From Candidatus Riflebacteria bacterium HGW-Riflebacteria-1 (GTDB taxonomy: Bacteria > Muiribacteriota > Ozemobacteria > Ozemobacterales > Ozemobacteraceae), in contig PGYB01000021.1 in NCBI GenBank assembly GCA_002839445.1, positions 15,917-79,916 on the forward strand: DNA of 64,000 bases, read 5' to 3'. Below, in pieces: positions 40,993 to 50,131 of this stretch. Positions within the stretch are counted from its first letter, which is position 1. Each line of letters opens with the position of its first letter. The position numbers and the translations under genes were made by a program. Under the pieces are notes generated by a model. It saw only the letters and a program-made list of their open reading frames with translations. It made no database searches and had not been told where the DNA came from.

Positions 40993-42477
40993 ATGAAGAA
41001 AATTTTCACCTCAGCCCTTGCTGCAACCATAACCCTGTGTTTCATAGCAGTTATTGCAAACACCGCTCTGTTCAGTCAGTCCACAGATCCGCACGCCGGT
41101 TGCGACCACGCTAAAGAGGCGCCGGCAGTTGACCCACATGCCGGGCACGATCATGCTAACGAAACACCTGCCGTTGACCCGCACGCCGGTCATGATCATG
41201 CTAAAAAGGCGCCTGTTGCCGACCCGCACGCTGGCCACAACCACGCTGCTGCGGACTCCTGCTCTGCCGACCCACACGCAGGGCATGACCACAGCGCGCA
41301 TGCCAGCGCCGGGAAAATGCCGGTAGCAGAGCTTTTCAAACAGATGTGCGAGCATAAAATCAAAACAATCGACTGCGATGAGTGTCGCTACGAACTGGGT
41401 GCCGTAAAAATTACCGACCAGACAAAGGCAATGCTTAAAACCCAGAAATTGTCTCAGGAAAAGCGTCAAGAAGAAATCACCTTTCGCGGTGAACTCGAAT
41501 ATGACAACCAGTTGTTTCGAACCGTGGCCAGTATAGTGCCAGGAATAATCTCTTCGATTGCAGTCCGCAGCGGCGACAGCGTTGAGCAGGGACAGATTCT
41601 CGCCGTTGTTGAAAGCGCTGAGTTATCACATATAGCACTCGACTTGCGAAAACTTGTGGCAGAACACGAGCTTGCCCAGAAAAAATTAAACCGTGAAGAA
41701 CTGCTGCACGAAAAGAAGGTTGGGGCAATGCAAACCGTTCAAGAAGCTCGCGCGGCAAGAGACCTTGCCGCGATCGAGATTAAATGCAGCAAAGAGCGTC
41801 TCGCCATGTTTGGCTTATCTGATAAGGAGATTAGCACGATTATTGCTGGCCGCAGCGACTCAACGCAAAAGGGGCAACTTAAAATAGTCGCACCGATCAG
41901 CGGCCGTGTCGTAAAAGTACATGTGAACATCGGCAGCGCACTCAACGAACAACAGGCAATTCTTGATGTTGTCGACATCAGACAGCTCCGCGCCATAGGG
42001 CAGATAAAAGAATCTGACATTTCAGCAGTGCTGCCAGAGCTCAAAAAAGGCAATATCAAAGGCTTTATCACAACTCAGGCCTTTCCTGGCATGCTATACC
42101 CGGTAAAAGCGGTGAGTGCAGATGCCAGCCTGAGAACCACTTCTCGCACGCTGGGAATCCAGCTGGCAGTTAACAATTCTGACGAACTGCTTCGTCCCGG
42201 AATGTTTATCGAAGGCTCTTTGCAGATAGGCCTGAGCCAGCAGAAACCAGTTCTTCCGGCCACCGCCCTGCTCGAAGATGAAGAAGACAGCTTTGTATTT
42301 ATCAAGTATAACGACTCACTCTATCTTCGCCGTGACATAACGCTTGAATCAAAACGCGGTGACACAATCGTCATCGGCAGCGGAATCGACGAAGGCGCCG
42401 AAGTGGTAACAGAAGGCGCTTTTCTCCTTAAATCAGACATTCTGCGCGGCAAAATGGGCGCGGGATGCGCACATTAA
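40993..42477 (+). CDS. czcB: RND efflux periplasmic adaptor with His-rich repeats, CzcB type
   Basis: A 494-residue membrane-fusion protein. An export signal (about 1-28) is followed by a metal-binding low-complexity region (about 33-103) with five diverged DPHAGHDHA units. A Cys-rich stretch follows (CEHKIKTIDCDECRYELGAV). The adaptor core has a lipoyl hairpin (about 175-270), beta-barrel and membrane-proximal domains, with SGRVVKVHVNIGSALNEQQ and a typical VLPATALLEDEED segment. It links pump and outer channel and may capture metal itself through the His repeats. The gene begins 15 bases after czcC and overlaps the pump gene's open frame. Confidence 0.92.
   Translation: MKKIFTSALAATITLCFIAVIANTALFSQSTDPHAGCDHAKEAPAVDPHAGHDHANETPAVDPHAGHDHAKKAPVADPHAGHNHAAADSCSADPHAGHDHSAHASAGKMPVAELFKQMCEHKIKTIDCDECRYELGAVKITDQTKAMLKTQKLSQEKRQEEITFRGELEYDNQLFRTVASIVPGIISSIAVRSGDSVEQGQILAVVESAELSHIALDLRKLVAEHELAQKKLNREELLHEKKVGAMQTVQEARAARDLAAIEIKCSKERLAMFGLSDKEISTIIAGRSDSTQKGQLKIVAPISGRVVKVHVNIGSALNEQQAILDVVDIRQLRAIGQIKESDISAVLPELKKGNIKGFITTQAFPGMLYPVKAVSADASLRTTSRTLGIQLAVNNSDELLRPGMFIEGSLQIGLSQQKPVLPATALLEDEEDSFVFIKYNDSLYLRRDITLESKRGDTIVIGSGIDEGAEVVTEGAFLLKSDILRGKMGAGCAH
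41083..41302 (+). repeat. His-rich DPHAGHDHA coding repeats in the adaptor gene
   Basis: Five diverged units of roughly 45 bases encode DPHAG(C/H)(D/N)H(A/S) motifs separated by short Ala/Pro/Val spacers. This is a likely metal-binding periplasmic segment. Confidence 0.9.
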
Positions 42478-42488
42478 GGGGAAACACC

Positions 42489-45400
42489 ATGAACAGGTTT
42501 CTCGACTTTCTTCTGACCCAACGCTTTTTTGTATTCTTGATTACGGCCATACTTATTATCACCGGCCTGGTATCGTGGAACCGTCTGCCGATAGACGCAT
42601 TTCCAGACGTAACCAATGTTCAGGTCATGATTTTGACCAAGGTTCCCGGCCTGACCTCACTTGATGTCGAGCAGCGCGTTACCTTTCCGATTGAGCAGCA
42701 CATGGGTGGCCTGCCTCAGGTTAAGCAGGTAAGATCGGTTTCGAAGTCTGAGATTTCGCAGGTTGTCGTCATCTTTGAAGATGATACCAATATCTATTTT
42801 GCCCGTCAGCTGGTATTTGAGCGACTTGCCGAGGCGCGGGAGTCACTGCCGCCAGGCTCATCACCTGAGATGACCCCTATCAGCACAGGACTGGGCGAAG
42901 TTTTTCAGTATACGCTCGACAGCGATGAATTGAGCCCGACAGAACTGCGAACCCTCCAGGACTGGGTAGTAGCTCCGCAGCTGCGCACAATTCCAGGAGT
43001 GACTGAGATCAACAGTTTCGGCGGCTTTGTTAAGCAATATCACGTAATCGTGAATCCATCAGCTCTCGAAAAATATGAGCTACCACTGCGTTCGGTCATC
43101 GAAAAGCTCGAAGAAAACAATGCCAATGCTGGTGGCTCGTTTATTGTAAAAGACTGGCAACAGACCTTTATTCGCTCACTTGGCCTGTTAACCAGCATCG
43201 AAGATATTGGCAACGTTGTATTAAAAGATAACGAAGGCGTTCCGGTTCTGGTTAAAGATGTTGCCGAGATTACTACCGGCGCGCAAACCCGCCAGGGTGG
43301 CGTTACTCGTGACGACAAAGGTGAAGTTGTCGCCGGCATGGTCATCATGCTGCAGGGAGCTAATTCAAAAAACGTAGTTGAAGACGTAAAAGAAAAAGTT
43401 CCGCATATTCAAAAAGCTTTACCCAAAAACGTCAAGCTCAACCCCTTTTACGACAGGACTTCATTGATCCAGGCCTGTATTAAAACAGTTGTCGATGCGA
43501 TCGGCGAAGGTGGTATCTGCGTAATTTTTGTGCTTTTCCTTTTTCTGGCCGAGCTGAGAACGGCGGCAGTAGTATTGTTTTCAATCCCGATGACCTTTCT
43601 GGTCAGTTTTATCATCATGGATCTGTCGGGAATGTCTTCAAACCTGATGAGTCTGGGAGGGCTCGCTTTTTCGGTCGGCATGGTCGTAGACGCCACAATT
43701 GTCGTCACCGAGAATGCGCGCCGGCATCTGGCGTTAGCAAAGCCCGATGAAACAAGAATGGCGATCGTCAGCCGATCGGTGCAGGAAGTAGTGCGGCCGG
43801 TATCATTCTCGATTTTCATCGTATCACTGATTCTGATCCCTTTGTTTACGCTTCAGGGCATGGAAGGCAAGATGTTCATTCCGCTGGCCCAGACCATGCT
43901 AATCGCACTGCTGGTTTCGCTGGGCATTGCTCTTTTCATCGCACCGGCATTGAGCGAAAGCCTTCTTCCCAGAGGTAAGGAATACGAATTCCCATTTGTA
44001 TCCTGGTTTCACAGGCTTTATGGGCGCACGTTAAACATCTGCCTTAAATATCAATGGACAACGATTACGCTGTCTTTGCTATTGCTGATAGGCACTGCTT
44101 CACTTGCTCTCGGGCTGGGCACCGACTTTATGCCAGAACTCGACGAGGGCGCTATTGCCATCAACAGTGTCAGGTTGCCAAACGCATCTCTGGCTGGTTC
44201 AGTCAAGGTGGCCGACGAAATTGGCAGAATGCTGAAAGTAGTTCCCGAGATTGAAACTGTGGTCGGCAAAACCGGTCGCGCAGAGATATCTGAAGACCCG
44301 ATGGGGCCTGAACAAACCGACTTTGTCATCATGCTCAAGTCGCGCAGGGATTTTCCGCAAGGGCGCTCAAAAGCGGAAGTAACCGAACATATCAGGCAGG
44401 TATTAAACCAGGTGCCCGGGCTGCGACACTCGTTCTCGCAGCCAATTGCCCTGCGCGTTAACGAACTGATTTCTGGCATCAAAAGCGATGTTGCCGTCAA
44501 AGTATTTGGCGATGATCTCGATCTGCTCGCGAAATACGCTGGCGAAGTCGCGGCTATTCTTGCCACAACGCCCGGCGCCTATGACACTAAATCGGCACAA
44601 CTCTCTGGCATGCGCCAGCTCGACATACAGATCGACCGCGCCGCGGCAGCCAGATACGGCCTTAACGCCGGCGATGTAAACGAGCTGATTGAAACCGCAG
44701 TAGGCGGCAAGGTCGCCACCACGATAATCGAGGGGCAGCGCCGCTTTGACCTGCAGGTTCGCTACCCTGAGAACATGCGCAAGAATCAGGATGACATTAT
44801 GAATCTGCGCATTCGAACACCCGGTGACAACCTGATTCCTCTGCGACAGATAGCCAGCATAAAAGCTGTTGAGGTTCCGATTGAGGTTAAGCGTGAGAAC
44901 GGCATCAGAAGCCTGGTGGTTGAAACCAACGTGCGCAACCGCGACCTTGGCAGCTTTATTGCTGATCTGCAGGAGCGGCTTGAACCGCTCGAGGCAAAAC
45001 TGCCGACCGGCTACTTTTTGAGCCTTGGTGGCCAGTTTGAAAATCAGCAGAGAGCCATGAAAAGACTCGGACTGGTTGTGCCGGTGGTATTACTGTTTAT
45101 CCTCATTCTGCTGGTCATGGCGCTTGGAAAACTGCGTGATGCGCTTCTGGTAATCACTATTCTGCCGTTCGCGCTGGTCGGCGGGATAATTGCGTTGTGG
45201 CTTTGGGAAATGACCTTCTCGGTTTCTGCCGCTATCGCCTTTATCGTGCTGTTGGGCGTAGCTGTGCAGGACGGGGTTCTGCTCATTTCATTCATGCGCC
45301 AGCTGCTTGACGAAGGGAAAGAGTTGCCGGTGGCGATAAGACAGGCCTGCGCGCTGCGTTATCGCGCCATCATGATGACTACCCTGACCTCTTTCATCGG

Positions 45401-45596
45401 TCATGTGCCGATGCTGCTGTCAACCGGTTCGGGGGCTGACATTCAAAAGCCGCTGGCACTGGTCGTCAATGGCGGACTGGTGTCATCTACACTGTTGACG
45501 CTGTATGTGGTTCCGGTAGTCTTTGGCCTGCTTGAAAGGCGTTATGCCAGAAGCGATGAGCAGGATGTTAAAGAAAAGGCAGCAGCCGACAAATAG
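42489..45596 (+). CDS. czcA: Heavy-metal RND efflux pump, CzcA/CusA family
   Basis: A 1035-residue inner-membrane proton-driven metal exporter with 12 membrane helices and two large periplasmic loops. Family marks include PIEQHMGGLPQVKQVRS, GVTEINSFGGFVKQY, LGTDFMPELDEGAI and the conserved tail region SATIALGAAVQ-like IAFIVLLGVAVQDGV. In the fourth helix the CzcA-type first aspartate is absent: the segment reads GLAFSVGMVVDATIVVTEN, keeping the second aspartate and the glutamate. It therefore does not match the Zn/Co/Cd (DFG...DGAV...E) pattern exactly, and metal choice stays open. The ATG at 42489 follows AAGGGG. It is the last gene of the operon and ends before a hairpin at 45648. Confidence 0.92.
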   Translation: MNRFLDFLLTQRFFVFLITAILIITGLVSWNRLPIDAFPDVTNVQVMILTKVPGLTSLDVEQRVTFPIEQHMGGLPQVKQVRSVSKSEISQVVVIFEDDTNIYFARQLVFERLAEARESLPPGSSPEMTPISTGLGEVFQYTLDSDELSPTELRTLQDWVVAPQLRTIPGVTEINSFGGFVKQYHVIVNPSALEKYELPLRSVIEKLEENNANAGGSFIVKDWQQTFIRSLGLLTSIEDIGNVVLKDNEGVPVLVKDVAEITTGAQTRQGGVTRDDKGEVVAGMVIMLQGANSKNVVEDVKEKVPHIQKALPKNVKLNPFYDRTSLIQACIKTVVDAIGEGGICVIFVLFLFLAELRTAAVVLFSIPMTFLVSFIIMDLSGMSSNLMSLGGLAFSVGMVVDATIVVTENARRHLALAKPDETRMAIVSRSVQEVVRPVSFSIFIVSLILIPLFTLQGMEGKMFIPLAQTMLIALLVSLGIALFIAPALSESLLPRGKEYEFPFVSWFHRLYGRTLNICLKYQWTTITLSLLLLIGTASLALGLGTDFMPELDEGAIAINSVRLPNASLAGSVKVADEIGRMLKVVPEIETVVGKTGRAEISEDPMGPEQTDFVIMLKSRRDFPQGRSKAEVTEHIRQVLNQVPGLRHSFSQPIALRVNELISGIKSDVAVKVFGDDLDLLAKYAGEVAAILATTPGAYDTKSAQLSGMRQLDIQIDRAAAARYGLNAGDVNELIETAVGGKVATTIIEGQRRFDLQVRYPENMRKNQDDIMNLRIRTPGDNLIPLRQIASIKAVEVPIEVKRENGIRSLVVETNVRNRDLGSFIADLQERLEPLEAKLPTGYFLSLGGQFENQQRAMKRLGLVVPVVLLFILILLVMALGKLRDALLVITILPFALVGGIIALWLWEMTFSVSAAIAFIVLLGVAVQDGVLLISFMRQLLDEGKELPVAIRQACALRYRAIMMTTLTSFIGHVPMLLSTGSGADIQKPLALVVNGGLVSSTLLTLYVVPVVFGLLERRYARSDEQDVKEKAAADK

Positions 45597-45647
45597 TATC
45601 TTAATCGCCATGATCAGCTATTCATAGTGATCTGCAAGCAAACAGCA

Positions 45648-45678
45648 ACTCAGCCCCGAAGTAATTTCGGGGCTGAGT
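45648..45678. terminator. Hairpin between the converging pump and asnS genes
   Basis: A long near-perfect stem (ACTCAGCCCCGAA / TTCGGGGCTGAGT) lies about 50 bases after the pump gene and 31 bases after asnS. The flanking T or A tract is weak, so it may work in both directions with limited strength. Confidence 0.7.
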
Positions 45679-45709
45679 CATTTACGGAAGAATTGTGTTT
45701 CGGCAAACC

Positions 45710-47161
45710 CTAGAATTCGGCTGATTTAGGCGTTCTCGGGAACGGCGAAACATCTCTGACATTTGTCATGCCGGTGATGAACATCAGCAGGCGTTCAAAT
45801 CCCAGGCCGAAACCGCTGTGCACCACGCTGCCATACTTGCGAATATCGAGGTACCACCAGATGCTTTCGAGCGGAATCTTGAATTCAGCAGCGCGTTCCT
45901 TGAGAACTTCGAAGCGCTCTTCGCGCTGCGAACCGCCGATGATTTCGCCGACGCCCGGCACAAGAATATCCATGGCAGCAACCGTCTTTTCATCAGGGTT
46001 GACGCGCATGTAGAAAGCCTTGTTTTCACGCGGGTAATCAGTCACGATAACTGGTTTCTTAAAATGCTTTTCAACAAGATAGCGCTCATGCTCTGACTGC
46101 AGGTCGATACCCCAGCGTTCAACCGGATATTGAAATTTCTTCTTTTTGTTGGGTGTGCAGTTCATGAGAATCTCAATTGCCTGAGTATAAGTTATGCGTT
46201 CGAAAGCGTTCTTGCGAACAAATTCGAGCTTTTCGAGCAATGTCATTTCTTCGCGCTCAGCCTGGGGCTTGAGTTTCTCTTCTTCGGCGTAGCGCTTGCT
46301 GAGGAAGTCCATGTCGTCAACACAGTTTTCAAGGGCATAGCCAATAAGATACTGCAAGAATTCCTCGGCCAGGTTCATGTTGTCAGTCAGATCAGCAAAG
46401 GCCACTTCTGGCTCGATCATCCAGAATTCTGCGAGATGACGCGAAGTGTTTGAATTTTCGGCCCTGAATGTCGGCCCGAAGGTATAGATTTTGCCGAGTG
46501 CCATCGCGGCGAGTTCGCCTTCGAGCTGGCCGGAAACGGTCAAATTAGTCGCCTTGCCGAAAAAGTCCTGCGCGTAATCGATTTTGCCGTCGTCGAGCAG
46601 CGGCGGATTGTGTTCAGGAAGCGTTGTTACTCTGAACATTTCGCCGGCTCCTTCACAGTCTGAGCCGGTAATTATCGGTGTATGGATGTTATAAAACCCG
46701 CGATCATTGAAAAATTTGTGAATGGCGAAGGTCATTGCATGCCGAACACGCAGTATCGCGCCAAATACGTTCGTTCTGAAACGCAGATGGCCAATTTCCC
46801 GCAAAAATTCGAGCGAATGCTTCTTGGGCTGTAGCGGGTATTCATCGGGATCAGCGACACCCTGCACGCTGATTTTTTCGCAGAGCAGTTCGACTGCCTG
46901 ACCGCTGCCCTGTGAGGCGACGAGCTTTCCTGACGCGCAAAGCGAAGCGCCGGTAGTTACTTTTGCCATTACTTCTTCGTTCAGGCCCTCGTATCCCTTG
47001 TCGACATCGATGACGAGTTGCAGATTGCGAATAGTTGAGCCATCATTCAGCGCGACAAAAGCGACATTCTTGCTTGAGCGCTTGGTTCGCACCCACCCGC
47101 TTACCGAAACAGTTTCGTCTGAAGGCGACATTGTCAGAACTTTGCTGATAGACTGGCTCAT
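45710..47161 (-). CDS. asnS: Asparaginyl-tRNA synthetase
   Basis: A 483-residue class II aminoacyl-tRNA synthetase that charges tRNA-Asn. The N-terminal OB-fold anticodon-binding domain (about 1-115) has VSVSGWVRTKRSSKNVAF. The catalytic domain contains motif 2-like FGPTFRAENSNTSRHLAEFW and motif 3 GFGLGFERLLMFITGM near the C-terminus. MIEPEVAFADL is typical of AsnRS rather than AspRS. Length is normal. Presence of AsnRS suggests direct charging of tRNA-Asn. It is monocistronic between convergent and divergent neighbours. Confidence 0.97.
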   Translation of the reverse strand: MSQSISKVLTMSPSDETVSVSGWVRTKRSSKNVAFVALNDGSTIRNLQLVIDVDKGYEGLNEEVMAKVTTGASLCASGKLVASQGSGQAVELLCEKISVQGVADPDEYPLQPKKHSLEFLREIGHLRFRTNVFGAILRVRHAMTFAIHKFFNDRGFYNIHTPIITGSDCEGAGEMFRVTTLPEHNPPLLDDGKIDYAQDFFGKATNLTVSGQLEGELAAMALGKIYTFGPTFRAENSNTSRHLAEFWMIEPEVAFADLTDNMNLAEEFLQYLIGYALENCVDDMDFLSKRYAEEEKLKPQAEREEMTLLEKLEFVRKNAFERITYTQAIEILMNCTPNKKKKFQYPVERWGIDLQSEHERYLVEKHFKKPVIVTDYPRENKAFYMRVNPDEKTVAAMDILVPGVGEIIGGSQREERFEVLKERAAEFKIPLESIWWYLDIRKYGSVVHSGFGLGFERLLMFITGMTNVRDVSPFPRTPKSAEF

Positions 47162-47284
47162 TGAATAACCTCAACTATATTGAATCGCTGCAATCCTGCC
47201 TGAGCAGGTGCGCCGATTATACTGCAGGGCGCCGTCACAGTCAACATACGATTCGGGGCTGCAGATTTTTCCAGTATGCAAAGC

Positions 47285-47312
47285 TTGAAACGAAAAATTG
47301 CTGGTGTATAAT
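47285..47312 (+). promoter_or_regulatory. Predicted sigma70 promoter upstream of the pRiA4b-like gene
   Basis: TTGAAA and a perfect TATAAT are separated by 16 bases. Transcription near 47319 leaves a 24-base leader to the ATG at 47343, arguing against the in-frame ATG at 47319. Confidence 0.6.
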
Positions 47313-47342
47313 GGTTGCATGGCAACTGAAAGGCAGGATCTG

Positions 47343-47945
47343 ATGAAACAAAATTTTTACCTGATCAAAATTGAGATGATGGAAATTGAACCCGCAGTCT
47401 GGCGTCGTTTTGTGGTGCCGGCCGAGATTTCGCTCGACCGACTGCATGACGTGATTCAGATAGTCATGGGCTGGAAAGACTCACATCTGCACGAATTCAA
47501 CTTTGGCAAGCGCCGCTATGTCGAGAATATCGCTGAAGAATTCGATGATCGCGAGACTTTTCTTGAGGCAAATGTGCGCCTGAGTGCAAATTTCACTAAG
47601 AAAGGCGACAGCTGCGTTTACGTCTATGACTTTGGCGAATCATGGGTTCATCGCCTTACTCTTGAAAATGCCAATTACAAGTTGCGTGAAGATGACTGTG
47701 AAATCAGCTGCCTTGAGGGCGAAAGAGCCTGCCCGCCCGAAGACGTTGGCGGCCCTCCTGGCTACGAGGACTTCTGCAAGGCAATTAAAAGCCCAAGAAA
47801 CAAGCAGCATACTGCCATGGTTGCCTGGTCAACCGGAGTTCAACCCACCGCCAAAAAGTTCGACCCCGAATATTTCGATGTTGACGCCATAAACGAAACA
47901 CTTGGCTGTTTTGTCAGATGGTCACGAAAAAGAGAACTTGATTAA
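47343..47945 (+). CDS. pRiA4b ORF-3-like protein
   Basis: A 200-residue protein of the plasmid pRiA4b ORF-3 family. It shows the hallmark opening IEPAVWRRFVVPAEISLDRLHDVIQIVMGWKDSHLHEF as separate conserved patches, then VYDFGESWVHRLTL, CPPEDVGGPPGYEDF and the closing PEYFDVDAINETL. The family is widespread in bacteria and plasmids; its biochemical role is not established. The ATG at 47343 is chosen from promoter position and spacing. It is the first gene of a probable three-gene unit with the zinc-finger and P-loop genes. Confidence 0.9.
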   Translation: MKQNFYLIKIEMMEIEPAVWRRFVVPAEISLDRLHDVIQIVMGWKDSHLHEFNFGKRRYVENIAEEFDDRETFLEANVRLSANFTKKGDSCVYVYDFGESWVHRLTLENANYKLREDDCEISCLEGERACPPEDVGGPPGYEDFCKAIKSPRNKQHTAMVAWSTGVQPTAKKFDPEYFDVDAINETLGCFVRWSRKRELD

Positions 47946-47958
47946 ACAGGAGATAATC

Positions 47959-48453
47959 ATGCAAAACGAAGGATACAACTGCCCGGCCTGCAAAAAAGCC
48001 ATGCAAATCGTTACCATCAACGAAATCGAAGTCGAAGCCTGCCTGAACAGCTGTGGCGGCATCTGGTTTGACGCCGCCGAGATTTTCCGTTTTACCGCGT
48101 CGGGTATAGATGACTCGCGCGACCCCAATCTGCAGAAACTTCTCTCTTATAAGCCTTCTGCCAACACCGAGAATCGCGAAAAGCTGACCTGCATGAAATG
48201 CGGCATCAAGATGCGCCGCCACGAATATCGCGAGAATTCAGGCATCTTTGTCGATGAATGCTACGAATGCGGCAGTATCTGGCTCGACGGCGGCGAACTT
48301 GAAGCGATTCTCAGTAACCCGGCGGTTCAGGTATCAAACCAGGAACGTGCGCAGATGGCTATCGATCTCAAAAAGAAAATTGAAGAAGATAAAATACGTA
48401 TTGCCGAAGAAGCGAGAAATCGCTACAAAAAGTATCGCAGCTGGAATCGCTGA
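47959..48453 (+). CDS. Double zinc-finger (zf-TFIIB-like) protein
   Basis: A 164-residue cytoplasmic protein with two TFIIB-type zinc fingers: CPACKKAM with CLNSCGGIWFDAAEI, and CMKCGIKM with CYECGSIWLDGGELE. A charged C-terminal helix follows (KKKIEEDKIRIAEEARNRYKK). AGGAGA lies five bases before the ATG at 47959. It begins 13 bases after the pRiA4b-like gene, so the two are probably expressed together. The family is common but uncharacterised. Confidence 0.85.
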   Translation: MQNEGYNCPACKKAMQIVTINEIEVEACLNSCGGIWFDAAEIFRFTASGIDDSRDPNLQKLLSYKPSANTENREKLTCMKCGIKMRRHEYRENSGIFVDECYECGSIWLDGGELEAILSNPAVQVSNQERAQMAIDLKKKIEEDKIRIAEEARNRYKKYRSWNR

Positions 48454-48490
48454 TTAACGCAGCAAACTTAAGCACGGAAGGAAATGACAA

Positions 48491-49660
48491 ATGACCATAC
48501 ACGAAGGAACGAGAAAGATTTTCAGTCGGATAGCAGAGAAATATAATCTGCCAAACCTTTCCCAGATCATCAAAAGCGATGATCATATTGTCTGGAAAAA
48601 GGACGTCACCATCTGTGTGACCAACATTCTCAAGGCTGTTGAAGCAGAGGGCGCAACCAGAGAGCTTCTCAAAGAAGCAAAAAACATGTATAACGGGCCA
48701 ATTTTTGCAATTAACGCCCAGGAAGGCAAGTATCTCATCGAAGCTGAGCCAAACCCTGAAAAAGCCGTTGAAGATCTTGGCAAATTTGATTTCTGTTTCA
48801 AGTTGAGCCCCTATCATGTGATTAACACCTACCTTGCCGTTCTAGTCGCTCAGGTTACCGCTCAGAATCTGAACACCCTGCTCAAAAAGGGCGAAGAGCA
48901 TATGGAAGCCTTTATCGCCGCAGCTTTGCGAGATAATCCGAATTGGAAAAAGAGCGGCCTTATCAGTGATAAGCCGCTTCTCATCATTCCAATCGGCGCG
49001 GCCGGCTGCGGAAAATCAACTTTTTACCAGGAACTTGGCAATGTCGTGAATGCTTCTTGCGACAATATCCGCTACATGCTCTTCAAGGAATTTGGCCCCT
49101 GTTTCGCACCATGGGAAAGCACATTGGCCTGGTTTGTGGTGAACCGTCTGACCGACATCTATATTGGCCGCGGCTATAACGTATTCTATAACGGTGTTAA
49201 TACTGATCTCGAATACAGATCGCCAATAACCATGGAAAACCCGGATCCGCTTTATGCTGGAATTCCATATAACATGAAGCTGGTATATTTCGAGCCCACC
49301 GTAAGCCTTACTGTCAGCGAAGTCAATGAACTCAAGGCTATCAATCTCTGGGCGAACCCTCTTGATAAGGTTGACCGGACAAGTTTGAGCAAAAATGTCT
49401 GCAAAATTCTCGATCTCATTCAGAGAAATACTGAGCGAACAATGGAGCGCACCAAGGCGATTCGTGAAGGCAAAGCCGAGCAGGACCCGTTCGACATTCT
49501 TTATCCGGTTCCCCCGGCGATTGTAAAAATGTTCATGGAGCAGTCCTTTTCAAAGCCAGAAGGCCCGAAAGTGGTGGTTGTTCCGCGCAAAGAGATTCCT
49601 GATGCCACCGCGCGTGCCGCGTTTTATCGCGAATATGCTGACAAGGCACTCAAGTCATAA
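48491..49660 (+). CDS. P-loop NTPase, kinase-like, function unknown
   Basis: A 389-residue cytoplasmic protein. The first 155 residues have no recognised domain. A Walker A motif GAAGCGKST lies near 172-180 in a setting (LLIIPIGAAGCGKSTFYQEL) typical of small-molecule or polynucleotide kinases of the AAA_33 class. A DNIRYMLF follow-up also resembles that class. The ending PDATARAAFYREYADKALKS is unassigned. GGAAGGAA precedes the ATG. It is the third gene of the pRiA4b/zinc-finger unit and is followed by a hairpin. A nucleic-acid end-processing role would fit but is not shown. Confidence 0.7.
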   Translation: MTIHEGTRKIFSRIAEKYNLPNLSQIIKSDDHIVWKKDVTICVTNILKAVEAEGATRELLKEAKNMYNGPIFAINAQEGKYLIEAEPNPEKAVEDLGKFDFCFKLSPYHVINTYLAVLVAQVTAQNLNTLLKKGEEHMEAFIAAALRDNPNWKKSGLISDKPLLIIPIGAAGCGKSTFYQELGNVVNASCDNIRYMLFKEFGPCFAPWESTLAWFVVNRLTDIYIGRGYNVFYNGVNTDLEYRSPITMENPDPLYAGIPYNMKLVYFEPTVSLTVSEVNELKAINLWANPLDKVDRTSLSKNVCKILDLIQRNTERTMERTKAIREGKAEQDPFDILYPVPPAIVKMFMEQSFSKPEGPKVVVVPRKEIPDATARAAFYREYADKALKS

Positions 49661-49684
49661 GAGTCTCTGCCTGCCCGATAGCGA

Positions 49685-49717
49685 AAGCAGCCCTGAACGA
49701 ATCGTTCAGGGCTGCTT
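49685..49717 (+). terminator. Hairpin after the P-loop gene
   Basis: A 13-bp or longer stem (AAGCAGCCCTGAACGA / TCGTTCAGGGCTGCTT) lies 25 bases after the stop codon. It is followed by TTATATTGTT, a modest T-rich tract. Confidence 0.7.
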
Positions 49718-49762
49718 ATATTGTTAAGGAGTAACTTTGCGATGCAAATGCCTATCAGTGGA

Positions 49763-50131
49763 TCAAACATGGGTAAAAGGATCAATAACCTTCAGGCCAT
49801 TGATCCATGCAAAGTCCTTTGCATTTCTTGTTGCCAGGCTTTCCTTATTCTCAAGAGCTGTTGCAGCAATTATTGAATCGCCCAGGGTCATTTTCTTTTG
49901 CCTTCGCAACTGTATTGCAGATTCTATTGTCGAGAGAGTAACGGGATAAATCCTGCACATTGCAAACAGCCGCTGAAAAAGCTCAAGATCGCTCTCGTTC
50001 AGCTGATGATAACCAAGAACTTCCAGGCGTGTAATATCTGAGGCAGCTATATCCTGCTTTGACAGCCAGTTTCTAAGCTTGTCATTCTGAGGCAAAACCG
50101 CGTAGATAAAAATGTTGCTATCAAGCAGCAT
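49763..50131 (-). CDS. vapC: PIN-domain toxin, VapC-like
   Basis: A 122-residue PIN ribonuclease. The acidic site residues are visible in MLLDSNIFIYA (Asp4), ITRLEVLGY (Glu), TLGDSIIAATAL (Asp) and ATRNAKDFAWI (Asp near 105). VapC toxins cut specific RNAs, often tRNA or rRNA, when freed from their antitoxin. The ATG overlaps the antitoxin stop by one base (TAATG), the usual coupled arrangement with the antitoxin first. It lies beside a tRNA cluster. Confidence 0.9.
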   Translation of the reverse strand: MLLDSNIFIYAVLPQNDKLRNWLSKQDIAASDITRLEVLGYHQLNESDLELFQRLFAMCRIYPVTLSTIESAIQLRRQKKMTLGDSIIAATALENKESLATRNAKDFAWINGLKVIDPFTHV

